A stretch of 64,000 bases of DNA, taken from the NCBI GenBank assembly GCA_002633005.1, contig NMRA01000041.1, positions 1,171,609-1,235,608 on the forward strand, written 5' to 3'. Both the position numbers and the translations under genes were made by a program. Origin of the DNA: Phoronis australis (lineage: Eukaryota; Phoronida; Phoronidae). The notes under the pieces were generated by a model. It was not told where the DNA came from and ran no database searches. It saw nothing but the letters and a program-made list of their open reading frames with translations. Below, piece after piece: positions 24,693 to 36,780 of this stretch (positions are counted from its first letter, which is position 1; every line of letters begins with the position of its first letter).

Positions 24693-26290
24693 TCTCATAC
24701 AACCTGACACAGAAGTGCAGTGTAGGACGGCTGATGTTGAAAAAGGAGGCATGGGGTTCTTGTAACTGTCGTTTTCTCACTACACAACATCGTTGTTTTC
24801 AAATTTGGCCTCTATTTCAAGAACGCCGGGGAACGCGTCAAAGACCCGGCATTCAGACATCCCAAGGTTGCGTTTCTTATACCCAAAATATTAGGCGTAC
24901 ACTTGCGGCAAGAAATCGACACATATGGAACGAAAACAGTGAATTATAACCCTTCACCGACCAATCATTTCAGTGACCGCTATTTTACTAGAAACTTGGT
25001 CTGCGGAACGCACCCGTCGACTTTTGAATCAAGTTTCGACCAACGGATATTGGATATCACGACTGAATGTACAAAAGGACACTGAAGCATCTGCAATAAC
25101 CAGTTCCTGAAAGGTTACGCCTTGCTTTGTCGCCCCGCGCCTAAGAATCAGCCGGTCTGTGTGATTTTGGTTAAATTACAAGCCGGCAGAGCTTGTCAAT
25201 TAACTGGCGCTGGTGGCCAGGCTTTGTTTTTGCGCAAGTATGAATGTGACATGCCAATGGAAAACATATATTCCACTCATTTACGGTATGTATTATGACT
25301 ATGTATATGGAAAAATGTATGAGTAGGTAGTTCTGACTTGTTCCCGCTGGCACCTGCATAGCACAGTGAGATGCAGAGTCAGTGTCATTTTAATCCGTTA
25401 CAGGTACGTAATCACGTTGAAATTTACACCGACCCGCATACACAGGAAGCCTAGACCGCATTTCCAAGTGCACGAAAGTGTGAGAGAGTCACAATAAATC
25501 GACAGCTGTTAATATATATTGCCGACAGCTGTTCTAGAAATATAAACTGGCAAATTAAACTAGTGTGTACAAACAATAAACGCAATTGTCGTGTGCTTTG
25601 ATGAAATTTCAAGGAAACATTATTGATGTTGGTTTCAGTTTTCTAAAATGCACAAGTGACGACACAAAACAGAAAAAGTATTTGCCTTACGACATCACGC
25701 TGAGGCAAAATATAGTGGGACGTCACACGCACACGCACACACACACACACACGTGCAACACCAAATTGTGTCCACAGCCAACAAGATGTAACAGGCTCAT
25801 AGCGCGGCTAATATCAACATTATTTAGAGGGCACAGACAGGCTTAACTTAGTCGTTGTTACAAAATTGCTATATCCTCTCACTGCCACTTTCCATTACTG
25901 TTGCCCGGGCCGTAACAAATGTCCTTCTTTACCCAGTCACTGTCAAGGTTTGACCCTCGCCGCTGCGTAATGTCGGTGGCTCGAACTCGACCACCGTTCC
26001 ATCTCTTTGTATGGCTCCATGTAAGGACCATGCTTTCGTCGTTACCTGTATCGAATTTCCTTTTGGTTTTGTCCTTATTACTTGAAACTCAGATAGACTA
26101 TATCTGAGCTTGAAACTATTTTGGCTTTACATTAGGCCACTAACGGTAGCGTTGTAACCCCAGCGTTGATGTCATGGCGTAGACAACAGGAGTTATGACA
26201 TGCGTACCATTTACTCCCATACTATAACTCCATACAGGCACCCCATTTCAGTGTCAGACACACCTGTTGGTCCCGTTCCGTAATACAAAA
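24693..26290. other. No gene; short CA microsatellite at 25726-25752
   Basis: Contains a (CA)n tract starting CACACGCACACGCACACACA at about 25726-25752, and two close copies of GACAGCTGTT near 25502 and 25525. No recognisable coding sequence. Confidence 0.55.
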
Positions 26291-26705
26291 CGATCTGGGC
26301 CCGGTCTCTAATCTTTGTACTCGAAACAAACTCGAAAATATTTTTGGCAATTTCTCTGCTCCTTTTGTGCGAACTTAAGATAATTGGTTATCAGACTGTG
26401 CTCGAATACATTATACTTTATGCATAGGAGTTTCTAGTTCAAGTTTGCCCTTGAAGATCCTTATATTCGTGCTACAAACTCGACTAAAAACTCGAAATTT
26501 CGAGTTCAAACTCGAACTTATTGCTTTAATATTGGGTTTACAAACTGTGGACTAAGGGCAATAAATTATCTACGTAAGTTATTGTGTACTCGAGCATAGA
26601 ATAATAGACACTTATCTTGAGCTCGCCCAAAAGTAGAGTAGAAAATGCCAAACCTAATTTCGAGTTCCATTTCGAGTAAAAAGATTGGAGACCGGGCCCT
26701 GGATC
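26291..26705. mobile_element. MITE with CGATCtGGGCCCGGTCTC inverted termini
   Basis: The left end at 26291 reads CGATCTGGGCCCGGTCTCTA then ATCTTTGTACTCGAAA. The right end ending at 26705 is its inverse (CGATCCAGGGCCCGGTCTCC then AATCTTTTTACTCGAAA). The arms are about 36 bp with few mismatches and one indel, and the total is 415 bp. The interior is full of CTCGAAA/TCGAGTT words. No coding capacity. Apparent relatives: patches at 11453-11562 and 27117-27275, possibly 6094-6150. Confidence 0.9.
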
Positions 26706-26844
26706 GAAAAAATGAAGTGCTTCGTTTGTAATGTACAGATGGCTACATCTCGCGACTATTTGTGAGATCCAGTCACGCACACCGCCTAGGAACCCTCTTT
26801 ACCGGCCAAACAAGAGTCATGACCGGAAATATCTGGTCACAAAT

Positions 26845-27000
26845 GTCTCGCGAGTGTCTCACGTTTTCCGAAACGCGCCGCAGTAACCTTAGAGAGTTTG
26901 TATGTTTTCACAGACATGATCTCGGCTCCAGCTCGGCACAAATACACAACACCGAACAGGAGACTGTTTGCAGACAAGAAGACCAAGATGGCAGCGATCA
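26845..27000 (+). CDS. Weak candidate: initiator first exon with AAGATGGC context
   Basis: An ATG at 26988-26990 sits in the strong metazoan start context ACCAAGATGGCAGCG. It is preceded by CpG-richer sequence with TCTCGCGAG-type words (26845) and GCGCCGC, and 13 bases later by AG|GTTAGG, which could be a (suboptimal) donor. It would encode only Met-Ala-Ala-Ile plus two bases before an intron. Many animal genes begin this way, but nothing identifies a product and no second exon is recognised. The frame crossing the region from 26762 is in another phase. Confidence 0.2.
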
Positions 27001-27116
27001 GGTTAGGACAACTTCATTGAATAGCTGTTTCAAACAGCCGTAAACCATTTTCTTGGGTCAGAACCAAATTGCACCCGCGCCTTTACGCGAAAATTACTTT
27101 GCGTAAAATTACTCGA

Positions 27117-27275
27117 AGCGTACCGTGGAGTAGTCTCGAGTAAAGACTGGGGCAGCATAAAATCTACGTTCCGAGTATGAATTCAAAATTCTGAATTTTT
27201 ACTCGAAATCTCCAGATTGTCCTCAAGTTTGAGCGTCGTGTATACGGATTCTCAAGTGCAAACTCAGACTAGACG
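27117..27275. repeat. TCGAGT-rich decayed repeat fragment
   Basis: Repeated CTCGAGTAAAGACTG, TCCGAGTATGAATTC, TTTTTACTCGAAATC and CTCAAGTTTGAG words resemble the interior of the element at 26291-26705. Read as a diverged relative, but no termini can be defined. Confidence 0.45.
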
Positions 27276-27643
27276 CGCATCTGGATCAACTACAATAAAT
27301 CGAGTATTCGACTTCGCCTAGGAAGTGTACTAAACACGCCAATAAAAAATAATGCGCTCGATTTCAAATTCGGAGATGAGACACTGGGTCCTGGTGTCGA
27401 AAAAGACTTTTGTCACGCGCGTACTTACTCTTCTATGGCAACGTCATCGCGCGTGTATAAAATTGTTGCTGGGGATCATGATGATTTGGCGTGCACGCGT
27501 AAACGAAGATTGCTTTACGCCACCTATTGTGAATTGATGTTTGCGCGTGAACGTATACGCTATGTGACGTTTTTTTTTATGCGACTTTTCTGTTTCTGCA
27601 CAGGCATCATTTACTTTTCACATTTTTGATTTCGGACCAATGG

Positions 27644-27711
27644 TCGTGATGACGACGGTGATGATGATGATGATGGTGATGACGATGATGATGATGATGA
27701 TAATGGTGTTC
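27644..27711. repeat. GAT/GAC trinucleotide microsatellite
   Basis: About 20 triplets of GATGATGAC and GATGGTGAT type. The poly-histidine and poly-isoleucine minus-strand frames across it are artefacts. Confidence 0.93.
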
Positions 27712-27811
27712 AAGAATGAAGATGGTGCTGAAGATGGCCACACTGACAACGGCAGTGAGGAAGCTGGTGGCATTTTCATGGGCTGCGCACCATAGGGTGC
27801 TGGGGGAGGGC

Positions 27812-27930
27812 CCATCGCACCCCACTTTTTTCAGTGCTGCGCCGCCCATGGTCCATAGGCGGTGCACAACAAGGGGCTGGGTGACTTTAGTCCCCCACCT
27901 TTTTCAGTGCTGCGCCGCCCATATTTTTAG
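27812..27930 (+). repeat. Direct duplication, about 75-bp period
   Basis: A block reading CACCCCACTTTTTTCAGTGC then TGCGCCGCCCAT near 27818 recurs as CCCCCACCTTTTTCAGTGCT then GCGCCGCCCAT near 27892. The intervening sequence contains GGTCCATAGGCGGTGCAC. It is a short two-copy tandem duplication, GC-richer than its surroundings. Confidence 0.82.
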
Positions 27931-28134
27931 GTGGTTACGGCAAGATTATGTTACCATAGAGTACACGCATCAGCAGTGGAACAACTTTTTAGGAAGGTTG
28001 TTAAATTAAAATCATTATTGAAAATACTTGTCAAAGTTTTGTTTCAGTTTATTGAGTCTTAGTTACAAAACCGGAGTCTCGGTAGCAATAGAACTGCGGT
28101 CCTCCAGTCTCATAGCGTGAGTTACCTGACAGAG

Positions 28135-28162
28135 TTTAAATATTTATATTTAAATATTTATA
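28135..28162. repeat. Perfect 14-bp tandem duplication, AT-only
   Basis: Two exact copies of TTTAAATATTTATA, back to back. Because each half contains ATAT/TTTAAA self-complementary words, the tract is also locally palindromic. Confidence 0.9.
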
Positions 28163-28366
28163 TGTGGCGCGTGATTACGCGGCATTCCAATCCCTGAGTT
28201 ACCTAATCCAGACTCCCTATCCCACTGCTGTGGTGGCTCTCTTGGATCATTTGGTGGATTTTTTGTTCATAAAAACTATGAGTTCATTCACATACTGCCA
28301 GAAGGTATCTGCACGGGCCACTTTGACATTTACATGTACGTTCTGTTTGTGACGAGGCAAACTACT

Positions 28367-28384
28367 GCGTGTACATGTACACGC
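28367..28384. repeat. Perfect 18-bp palindrome
   Basis: GCGTGTACATGTACACGC is exactly self-complementary. TACATGTA words are also common elsewhere in the window. Confidence 0.9.
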
Positions 28385-31257
28385 ACACATGCATTTATAG
28401 AAGTTTTGTTATTTGATAAGGCATTGGCGTACATTGGCAAGCATGCGCCGATCCGTGTATATAAATAAACAAATTGCCATACATGTATCTCATTGTGTGA
28501 CAAATGGGTCAGTTTCGACCAAAAAGCTGGCATGCCCGATTGCCAACACAACTGATAAATGCTTCGAACTATATCTAACGCCTGGTATTGGTCAGCTGAA
28601 TGGAAACCCCACGGTCTCGCACAGCTCGCAGATGAAAGAAGGGGGTAAGATCGAGGAGGGGGGAGGGGTGACACCGGTCGTCATCTAACAGGTTTGCCCC
28701 CATCCCCAATCGTCAGTTCAAACCTTCACTTTCGATTCTACTAAATGCCGATTCCAACACGAATCATTTTTGAAAAACGTGAGTATGGGTGAATTGACTC
28801 ACACGGCCTCACGATGGACCAATTAGGAGCACCAATGTGCCATGTTAGTTTTGTGTCGTTTTTAGCTTCGAATTTTAATAGGTCCCTTGGCCCGAGTGAA
28901 ATCAACCACAATGCGTCAATGAAATCCCCCATTTTCGACAATTACGCGGGGCGCGCTCCTAAAATTATCCGTGGTTCTGCATAATATAAAAGGTTTCAGA
29001 CCCTTTCGCAAGCGTTCAGCAAGAGGAACGGTGAAGCACTTTGCTTCAGAAGGGGTCACACCTGATCTTGTCTTTCATTATATTTACAGGAAGTGACGCA
29101 AATTGTACGAATTATGGTCATGTGCCACCGCTAAGACTGACAAAAATGATACCCAAGAGCGCAGTCTAGGGCAGTATAGCAGAAGAATTGCGTTTGGGTG
29201 AGCACCTTGTTGAAACATGCCAGACGTCTATTGTGTGATTGAAAGATACACGTACAGGGTGAAAACACGAAATTAAACATGAAAAAGCTCTGTGTCATCA
29301 ATCCTTCGCACAATATTCCTAGCTGTACATCACAACGCAACGCTTTGGAGTAACCGTGTTCAGCTAAATCCACTATTGGAGCATGTCTCAAAATAGAATT
29401 CGCTGAACCACATTTTGCACGATTCGCAGGTAATTGTACGTAACTGTTTTGTGGTTGTATTGATGCAGCAAACATCTGACACGACTAAATACATTACGGC
29501 TTGCTTGAAATGCCCACAGGATCAAAACTCTTCAGAAACAGTGGTGATCCCAGGCGGTCCTGATTTAATTGTCGATACCAAATTAACTCAATAGACAGTT
29601 GGCAGCGAATGGAATAGTTAACGTTATGTACCTCCGGGAAAATACGTGGATTAAAAACACGAGAGCAAGGGAATGAAAAAAACGAAATCGAAATCATGAG
29701 CGTTTTCAATAATTCCAATACATGTGCATGTAAGTGTGGGCCTACATCACGATTGCCTTTGTAACCGGAAGCAGTAATGGGCGATATTATTCAGTACATT
29801 CTTTAAACATTATAAAACAACGGCAATCTGGACGTAAAACAAGAACCGCGGCTGTTTTTCAATGCATGTGATTAACATTTACCTAACTACTTACGTTCTC
29901 ATCTGCCACTTTTGTTTGTGCCTCTGCCTATTTCTAAGACATAACAAACACGAGCTTGAAGACTCTGCTTGTCCTCACACGAACCTGATTCTGGTATCGC
30001 AAGTTCCGTTTTCTACTTTCAATTTTAGAAATTAGTCCCAACAGCGAGAGCATCTGCCAATACAACTTCCACGCCCGGGTAGCTCTCCAATGAACAAACT
30101 TTGCAAGTCTCGACCACAAAGCGATGCAACGTCAAAGATTCAATCCCAAGGCATTTGATATTTTATTTTTCAATTATCTGACGCAGTCAGAGGTGCGATA
30201 ACAACGGTGACTGAACGGCCAAAGCTGCAGACAAGATGCAGGCAAGAACTGTTGTGAGCCTGGCTCTTAGCTAATTATATTTTATAAATTGCGATCGACC
30301 CTGAACACCGACCTGTGAATTACAAGCCACTGTGCTGAGAAGAACCCGAAAGACGAATGTTCTTAGAACTACATTTGAAAATATCGTTCGTTTTCACTGC
30401 CCGGAATGTCAAAAAACATTGCTAAAACTTTAAAGTCGAACAAAAGCACTTCGTATTGTAGCGACTGCGCCACCTACGGTTGCGACGTCACATGATCTAC
30501 AGACATTAAATCAACGTCAATTAAATGTTAGGAAAATATCCGAGGGACCTTACATTTTCCACTGAGATTTCCACGGCATCAAATTCATCACAGGAATAAT
30601 GAATCAATGAACGATGCGTTTAAAGGTCTCAATGGAATAGCGATGGCTTAAGCCCAACTTGCAACTATCATGCCGTAAAGAGACCCGTCGGGTGTTTATC
30701 CCCAGTCATGCGATAGAAGCCGACGTGAGACAAAACAATTAAGAGGAAGGCAGACTCTTCAGTGTCATTTCTGGTTACAGTACGGATTTTCTGGTTTTTC
30801 CTTCGTATTTTTTGTAGATAATTAAATTTCCCTGGGCTTTAATTAAATCTGAATGCGTCACTCCGGAAGTGATGTTCGCGGCGCGAATCGTCCACCGACA
30901 GCTTTGTTTACGTGCACTTCGGGCAGATACATCCTTCGCCAAATTGGTGAACGGTACGCACGTAAATTACGTGCGTAAATTAATTGTTGTTATAGTGACG
31001 TAAATTAATAATTAACGTCGTATATTAAATAATTGCGGCGTCAGGTAAATTGACTTTTAACGAGACACCAATGCACGTGGTGGTATACCACATGTGCTTC
31101 TGCATCTCTGTTTGTTTGACGTAGCATTGATGGAACTATTTGAGGTTCTCCATAGCTCCATAGTGCAACAAGTCACAAACGAAGTTAATGCGATCACGTG
31201 CAGTCGCTTCCAGTTACAGCCCCTCTTCTACTAAGGCTCACTGTTCCCATAAAAAAA
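28385..31257. other. No gene; 20-mer shared with 55.3 kb; 23-bp palindrome at 30955
   Basis: Short frames only. At 28944-28963 lies ACGCGGGGCGCGCTCCTAAA, identical to 55347-55366. At 30955-30977 is a palindrome with perfect 11-bp arms TACGCACGTAA and TTACGTGCGTA around one A. Otherwise featureless. Confidence 0.6.
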
Positions 31258-31833
31258 TAACCTGTATGCCCACTATTCCGAAAAAGCTACTCCGAAGGCC
31301 AACCACTACGAAAGAACCCCACTAATTTGAAATCCCCACTATCATACGCAGGAGCATCGCATCTTACTCACGGACCCCTGCTATCCCATGAATCATGCAT
31401 AAGAACCCAAAGATCACGCATGCGAACAAAAATCATGCGCGCGAACTACAAAAATCATACATACGAACACGAAATTGTACACACGAGCATCGAATTACAC
31501 GCAAAAACATTTTATCGTTTGATGGTTCGTGCGTTTGATTCGGATGTTCTTGCGTGTTATTTGTGTTCCTGTGTGTGATTTTTGTTGTTCGCCGGGCGCC
31601 TGATTTTTGTTCGTATGCGTGAGTTTTAGGTTCGTTTGCATGATTCAAGTCTTCGTATGCATGATTCATGTCTTCGTATGCATGATTCATAAGCTCGTAG
31701 GTGGTTCGTGCGTAAGATGCTATGCTCGGGCGTATGATTCTATGGTACGTCTGACTACTCCGAAAACAGTCCACTACTCCGACTAAAATCCCACCACCTC
31801 CAAATATGAACGTATTTGTTTCAGTTTATAACA
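31258..31833 (-). repeat. Minisatellite family C copy split by a palindrome
   Basis: The outer parts 31258-31340 and 31739-31833 carry CTACTCCGAA-type units and the CCTCCAAATATGAACG leader. They are the reverse complement of the uninterrupted copy at 13785-13940 and stay in one orientation on both sides. A 398-bp palindrome separates them. On the minus strand the order is leader, units, palindrome, units, tail (AACCTGTA), so the palindrome sits in the middle of the unit array. Confidence 0.8.
31341..31738. repeat. Foldback-like palindrome built from 21-bp tandem units
   Basis: The left arm begins ATCATACGCAGGAGCATCGC and the right arm (reverse complement, ending at 31738) begins ATCATACGCCCGAGCATAGC. 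Both go on to CATCTTACTCACG/CATCTTACGCACG and TGAATCATGCATA. Each arm consists of degenerate units like TTCGTATGCATGATTCATGTC (right arm, + strand). The turn lies near 31515-31527. Arms of about 175 and 210 bp made of tandem subunits are what foldback elements look like. No protein is encoded. Confidence 0.85.
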
Positions 31834-34800
31834 CCATTACGATGCATTTTCTTTTGGTCAAGCGAACTTCAAAGACGATACGCCAGAAGAGTCCTTAACT
31901 ACGACGACAGTAGAACCGATAGAAACAAGTTACTGGACTTCATTGTCCAAATTTTAGTTGTTTTTTTCGTGGGCACGATTTCGATACTAAATAACAAATG
32001 TATACCACATTCGTAAAGTTGGTCTACATATTATAACACTTGCTTAAGAATAGTATCTTAACCCTTATTCACAAAATTGGCCGTTTCAATTGATTTACAA
32101 TAGTTAACAGATGTCTAGCAAAATACCTCATCTTCATTCTCGGGGAACTTCAAGTACGAAATATATACCGTGTAGCGAGAAAAAAGGTTTAGCAGAACCA
32201 CCTTGGAATCGCACAACCGCGTGGAAATTTTACTACTTATCCGAGGACAAATGTTACAGAGCTGTCACTCAAATCGATTCTCCCGCCAGGCATGGACCAG
32301 TTCCGTATGTACCCTCAATCCTTTCATTCACCGAGTCTCCATAATATTGAGTCAACTAGGTGTACATAGCATAGAAAGATGCCGGGGAAATCGAAAATAA
32401 AACGTAGTTTTTACCCTGAGAGACTTGTGGGTCTGTTGAGAACGAATGCACCGAGCACACCGAGACGCGGCACCAGCCTTCGCGACTTTGTGTTCACGAA
32501 CACAGCACTTTGTGAAAGGGATAAATCCTCACCCACGTTATTAAATTTATCCGTAATGGCCCCGAGACTAGTCGCAAGAGAGTTTGATCTGTAAATTTCC
32601 GGCAGACTGCACGACTGAGTTTTGATCGAGTGTTGTAGTCAAATCAAGCCTAATTCCATTGCTTCGTTTTCATTTTAACATTTTTGTTCAGTAAACGAGA
32701 CTCTTGATCTACGTTTGTATACAACCAGCGATTTACTGGCAAAAATAATATACAAACCAGACAATTATGATTGGTCATTCTTTATACGCACCGAAGACCC
32801 GTGGCACTTAGGGATACCGGGGATAGTCTGGACTCCGATATCTTCTCGTCTCCAGTCTTAGAACAGTTTTCGACAACATACCAAACTACATGCTAGGAGT
32901 TTTTCAACAAGACATTTCTGGGTGTTAAAATCATGTTACGTTATTTTACGGAACGAAGTGACTTGTTTTCTGAGTGTTTGTTCTGCAAATGAAAAGTTTA
33001 GGCCCTACTACCAGGTGTGTTAACGAAACTTTCGAAAAACTACATTACTCTTGCGTAGCTAAGTGCGTGTGTTTGCATTAATTATTACCGTTTAACTTGC
33101 TTCTTTAATATTCCATTTGTGCAATGTTTATCTGTTGCCCAAATACCTAGTTAATTCGATTTCTGAGCAATGAATGTTATCTGCTGCATTTACCAAAAAT
33201 AAAATTAAAGTAAAATTTAAAACAATAAAGAGTTTATTTTATAAAAAATCCAATCCAATACTTTGTTATACTGACAGCGCACATTGTACATTGTACTTGC
33301 TAAATGCCCCAGCCCCGCTCTTGGCGGACTACCCCACTTTTTGAATTTTCCCACCATCCTTTCACACCAACCAAATGTCCCGCTTTCTGACACAAGGCGA
33401 CACTGTGACATATCATATACTAATGGTAATTTTCCACGCGACATAGCATTAAAGTCTCGTTTGAATAAAGATAAAAAACGGGTCATTTCATGGGTTTTTA
33501 ACACACTCGCAATTGCCTTTTAAACGCCGTCGGGTGCTTTTAGATGAACCATTTCCCGTTTAACAAAAAAATCGCTTTCGGGACGTTTTTGTGTGGTGCT
33601 GCGATCACTTCACACTTGCGTATTGGCATAGACCCAGATGCCCCGCTTCGCATCCGGAGGTGCCGCGTTTCATTCCACCCAACTCGTTTTTTATTCTCGA
33701 ATGTTGACAGCTACGGAACAGGACCCAGTTGCATAAAAGTTATACGCCGTATAGCAACAATGACGTCGCATTATCACGCGTCACGATGTTATTGTTGAAC
33801 AATGCACTTGACGTCATGCAACAATCAAACTTATCCAGCGGATATCTTTTGAAGCTTTATGCAACACAGCCCAGGTGTTCATTTGTCTCTGTCATTTTCC
33901 ACAGAGTCAACTTTTTTTAGTAACATAAAAATCGTGTGTTCCAATGTCTCGTGTTTATGGTATCACACACTTCATGAATCAGGATCATTATTTTTTTCAT
34001 TTTGAAGAAATGAGTTTAATTTTGCAAACTAAAAGGAAAGTCCTACACTGCAGTCTATGTGATGGTCTATCCACAGTACATTTCAAATCTCCAGAATGGA
34101 TGTTTGCTCAATGTTTATCGATTTGAAAGCCTTTAACTGCAAATTTCAGATAGATGGTGGGAGCAATTAGTTTATCACATTTTGTAAACGCCACTGCATC
34201 CTGGATTTTTACTGAAGAACTGTACCAAACGGCACCAAAGGTCCAATTAATATATAAAGATGTATGAGTTTTGATGAATGCCTGACAGAATTCTTCACAG
34301 CAAATTTAAGGGATTCATGTTTCTAAAACCTTTGTCATTCATTAACCTCTCTGGTTCCTTTCGATTTTATCTAACTATTACACCGGTATTTTTTCACATT
34401 TTGGTAACAAAAAAATATTTTTTAATTCTGCCAGGTATGCGAAATGATGGTTATGATAATTTAGGAATTAAGTTATGTATCGTTTTCTTCTGCTATAATC
34501 ATACGCCATCAAGAACTGACGAAGAGATTTCTAATGACATGCCTCTTATGCAATTCGGTTGAAGAACGGCGGAGTTGCGAAAAGTTTTAGTAGAGTGAAT
34601 TCCATAAGAATAATCAACGCACGAGCAAACGAATGCAAACAACTTCCACGCATACGCGGCGTGATCCTCAGCAGCGCCAGATCGAAGTTGGCATTTCAGG
34701 GCTAATCTCAAATCTAGTTAAAAAACTTAAAATTTACCAAATTAGGTAATATGTAACATGACATAATGTTCACCTTCTTTCTGTTAAGATTAGACTTTCG

Positions 34801-35052
34801 ATCTAAATTATCAAAATGTAGGATGAGGAACAAATTTGTTGATATTTTTTCTCAATCTAAAATCCCCAAACAATGTCAAATTGACACTCGTCTGCTTTCG
34901 ATGCGAAGAGAGGCTAAGGCAATAGAGATAACGCAGTGCGACTTGCACATGTGAAATGATATTGTCCAACCATACCAGGGTCTTCTCAAACAAACGAGAT
35001 CTCAATTGTACCAAAACTTAAAGAGTTTCAAAACCAAGGTAATTCTTAAAAC
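31834..35052. other. No gene recognised
   Basis: Frames at 32111-32344, 33217-33504, 33544-33798 and 34278-34562 have no recognised domain, and several overlap on opposite strands. No shared repeats noticed. Confidence 0.5.
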
Positions 35053-35310
35053 TCTATTTCACACACCGTCTGGCGTAGTTTTGTGAATTCGCAACAGGTG
35101 GCGAAAGAGTAGTTTGCATGTTCACCTATGTCAAAAACAGTTATGAAATATTGGGACCAAACACCAAAATCGGAAAATGTGTTCATCAAACGGTTTTTTT
35201 TCTGAATTTCCGTCTTCGATCTTAACGAAGTCCGAATTTTGGTGTTAAACTAGAAAAACTTTCGTTCTTAACACAAAGTCATACCAAGTGATTCTTCATG
35301 AAACAGATCT
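35053..35310 (+). repeat. Dispersed repeat family F, copy 1
   Basis: Aligned with 46329-46573 in the same orientation. Shared words in order: CTCTATTTCACACA, TGAATTCGCAACAGGTGGCG (then AAA), GTTCATSAAACGKT, TCTGAATTTYCGTCTTC, and an end in TTCATGAAAC. It is an old, noncoding repeat. The final TTCATGAAAC is a word often found at MITE ends, but the opposite terminus was not found. Confidence 0.82.
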
Positions 35311-35557
35311 CTGATTCAACGCACCAGCGACTGAGAGTACCGTGCGATACCTGTTGGGCGCTATGTAGTCTTTTGTCTATGAAGTAATTTCCTATTACAG
35401 TTTGCTATGCTATACAGTGTCTTACATGTAATTATGATTTCGAGTAACAAAGGACTACTCTGAAGCTAGTAATACCTGTACCTCTGCAATTTCACCGAGG
35501 CATCCTGAAGCTGTAAAACTAGGCTAAATTATACAGTATCAAGTGCTAATTGACATT

Positions 35558-35711
35558 GGTAGACGCGTGTACAGTGAAAACAAACTTTTAAAAAAACGTA
35601 GAACACACAGCATAACATTACAGAGGCGCTAATGGGCACCCGTGGGCTTACGCGTGCGCAGTGAAAACAAGACATAAAAAACGTAGAGCACACAGCATAA
35701 CATTACAGAAG
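35558..35711 (+). repeat. 87-bp tandem duplication, two copies
   Basis: ACGCGTG(T/C)(A/G)CAGTGAAAACAA and ACGTAGARCACACAGCATAA then CATTACAGA occur at about 35562-35623 and 35649-35709, an offset of 87 bases. About 25 bases of unique spacer (GCGCTAATGGGCACCCGTGG) lie between the matched parts. Confidence 0.88.
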
Positions 35712-36780
35712 ACTGTTTTCATTTAACGTAAGAATGCACACCTCAAAAGAAATCGAACTTGAGCCAAGTTATTTGATACAGTTCGTCAATGTCCATGTAA
35801 TGTCATCTCGAAAATGCACATACTACATGGATTTGGAGCACGAACCGTATTTTGGAATGTATTGAACCGTTTAGGCAATCCCGACAATCTGGAAGGCAAC
35901 ACGCGTACTTACCGACGTATTGAGAACAGTCAACATCATATTTCCGGCTCAAGGCCGTTTAAAAGATGCTTTAAATCTACTTTACGCACTTCAATATAGT
36001 TTGAATCCGACAACTCACGCTCTAGTTGGCTAAACGTTATAACAAGAATAGTTTCACCAAACACCCTTACTTTTCCGCTGACCAAGTCTGATTGGGGTTT
36101 ACCACATCGTTGCAAATTGCATGCAATGTATTTGTTTAGATTCTCACCTGAGACAACTATCTAAGTCACGGAACTCGCGGCTTACGGTTTCGATGGTGGG
36201 TCATGGTTATAATTTACGATTAGACATGCATGCACAGCAGCGCCACCTACCAATTTGCGATTATTATCATAGTTATAAGACTTTAATTGCAGTAATTTAA
36301 AAATTACGCCATAACCGAGAAAGACCGATCTAACATAGGTGCACCCTTGGTGGGGGCTACAATTAGTGATGGAAATCATGCAGCGATAAATGTGCTGCTT
36401 CAAAGCTATTAAGTAATTGATTTACTTTGATGACAGAAAGTGATGAGCTCTCAGTGTTGTATGCCTCAGAAAGTGTGAGACGTACCTTTCTTACCAAAAC
36501 CTAAATGACTATTCAATGTTAACAATGTTAAACCATGAAAAATTATATTTTAATCGTCAAAATAGACCCCCGTTCGCAAACATTATGGCCGTAATACTTT
36601 TTTTGAGAGCAATAAATCTAGTTGAGACATCCTGAGGTGACTTGCATACTAGGTGATGTAGTTAAGCAAACAGATGTGCATTGCTATCTTTAAAACTAAG
36701 TACCCGGATGAGATGGGATCAGAAATGGACTACTTTTTCTTTGCTGCATGTTTGATTAATTAAATGTATGGACACTGGAT
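35712..36780. other. No gene recognised
   Basis: Short random frames. Nothing else noted. Confidence 0.5.

Noticed and set aside
27607-27867. Poly-His and poly-Ile frames on the minus strand
   Set aside because: Produced by the GAT/GAC trinucleotide repeat at 27644-27711.
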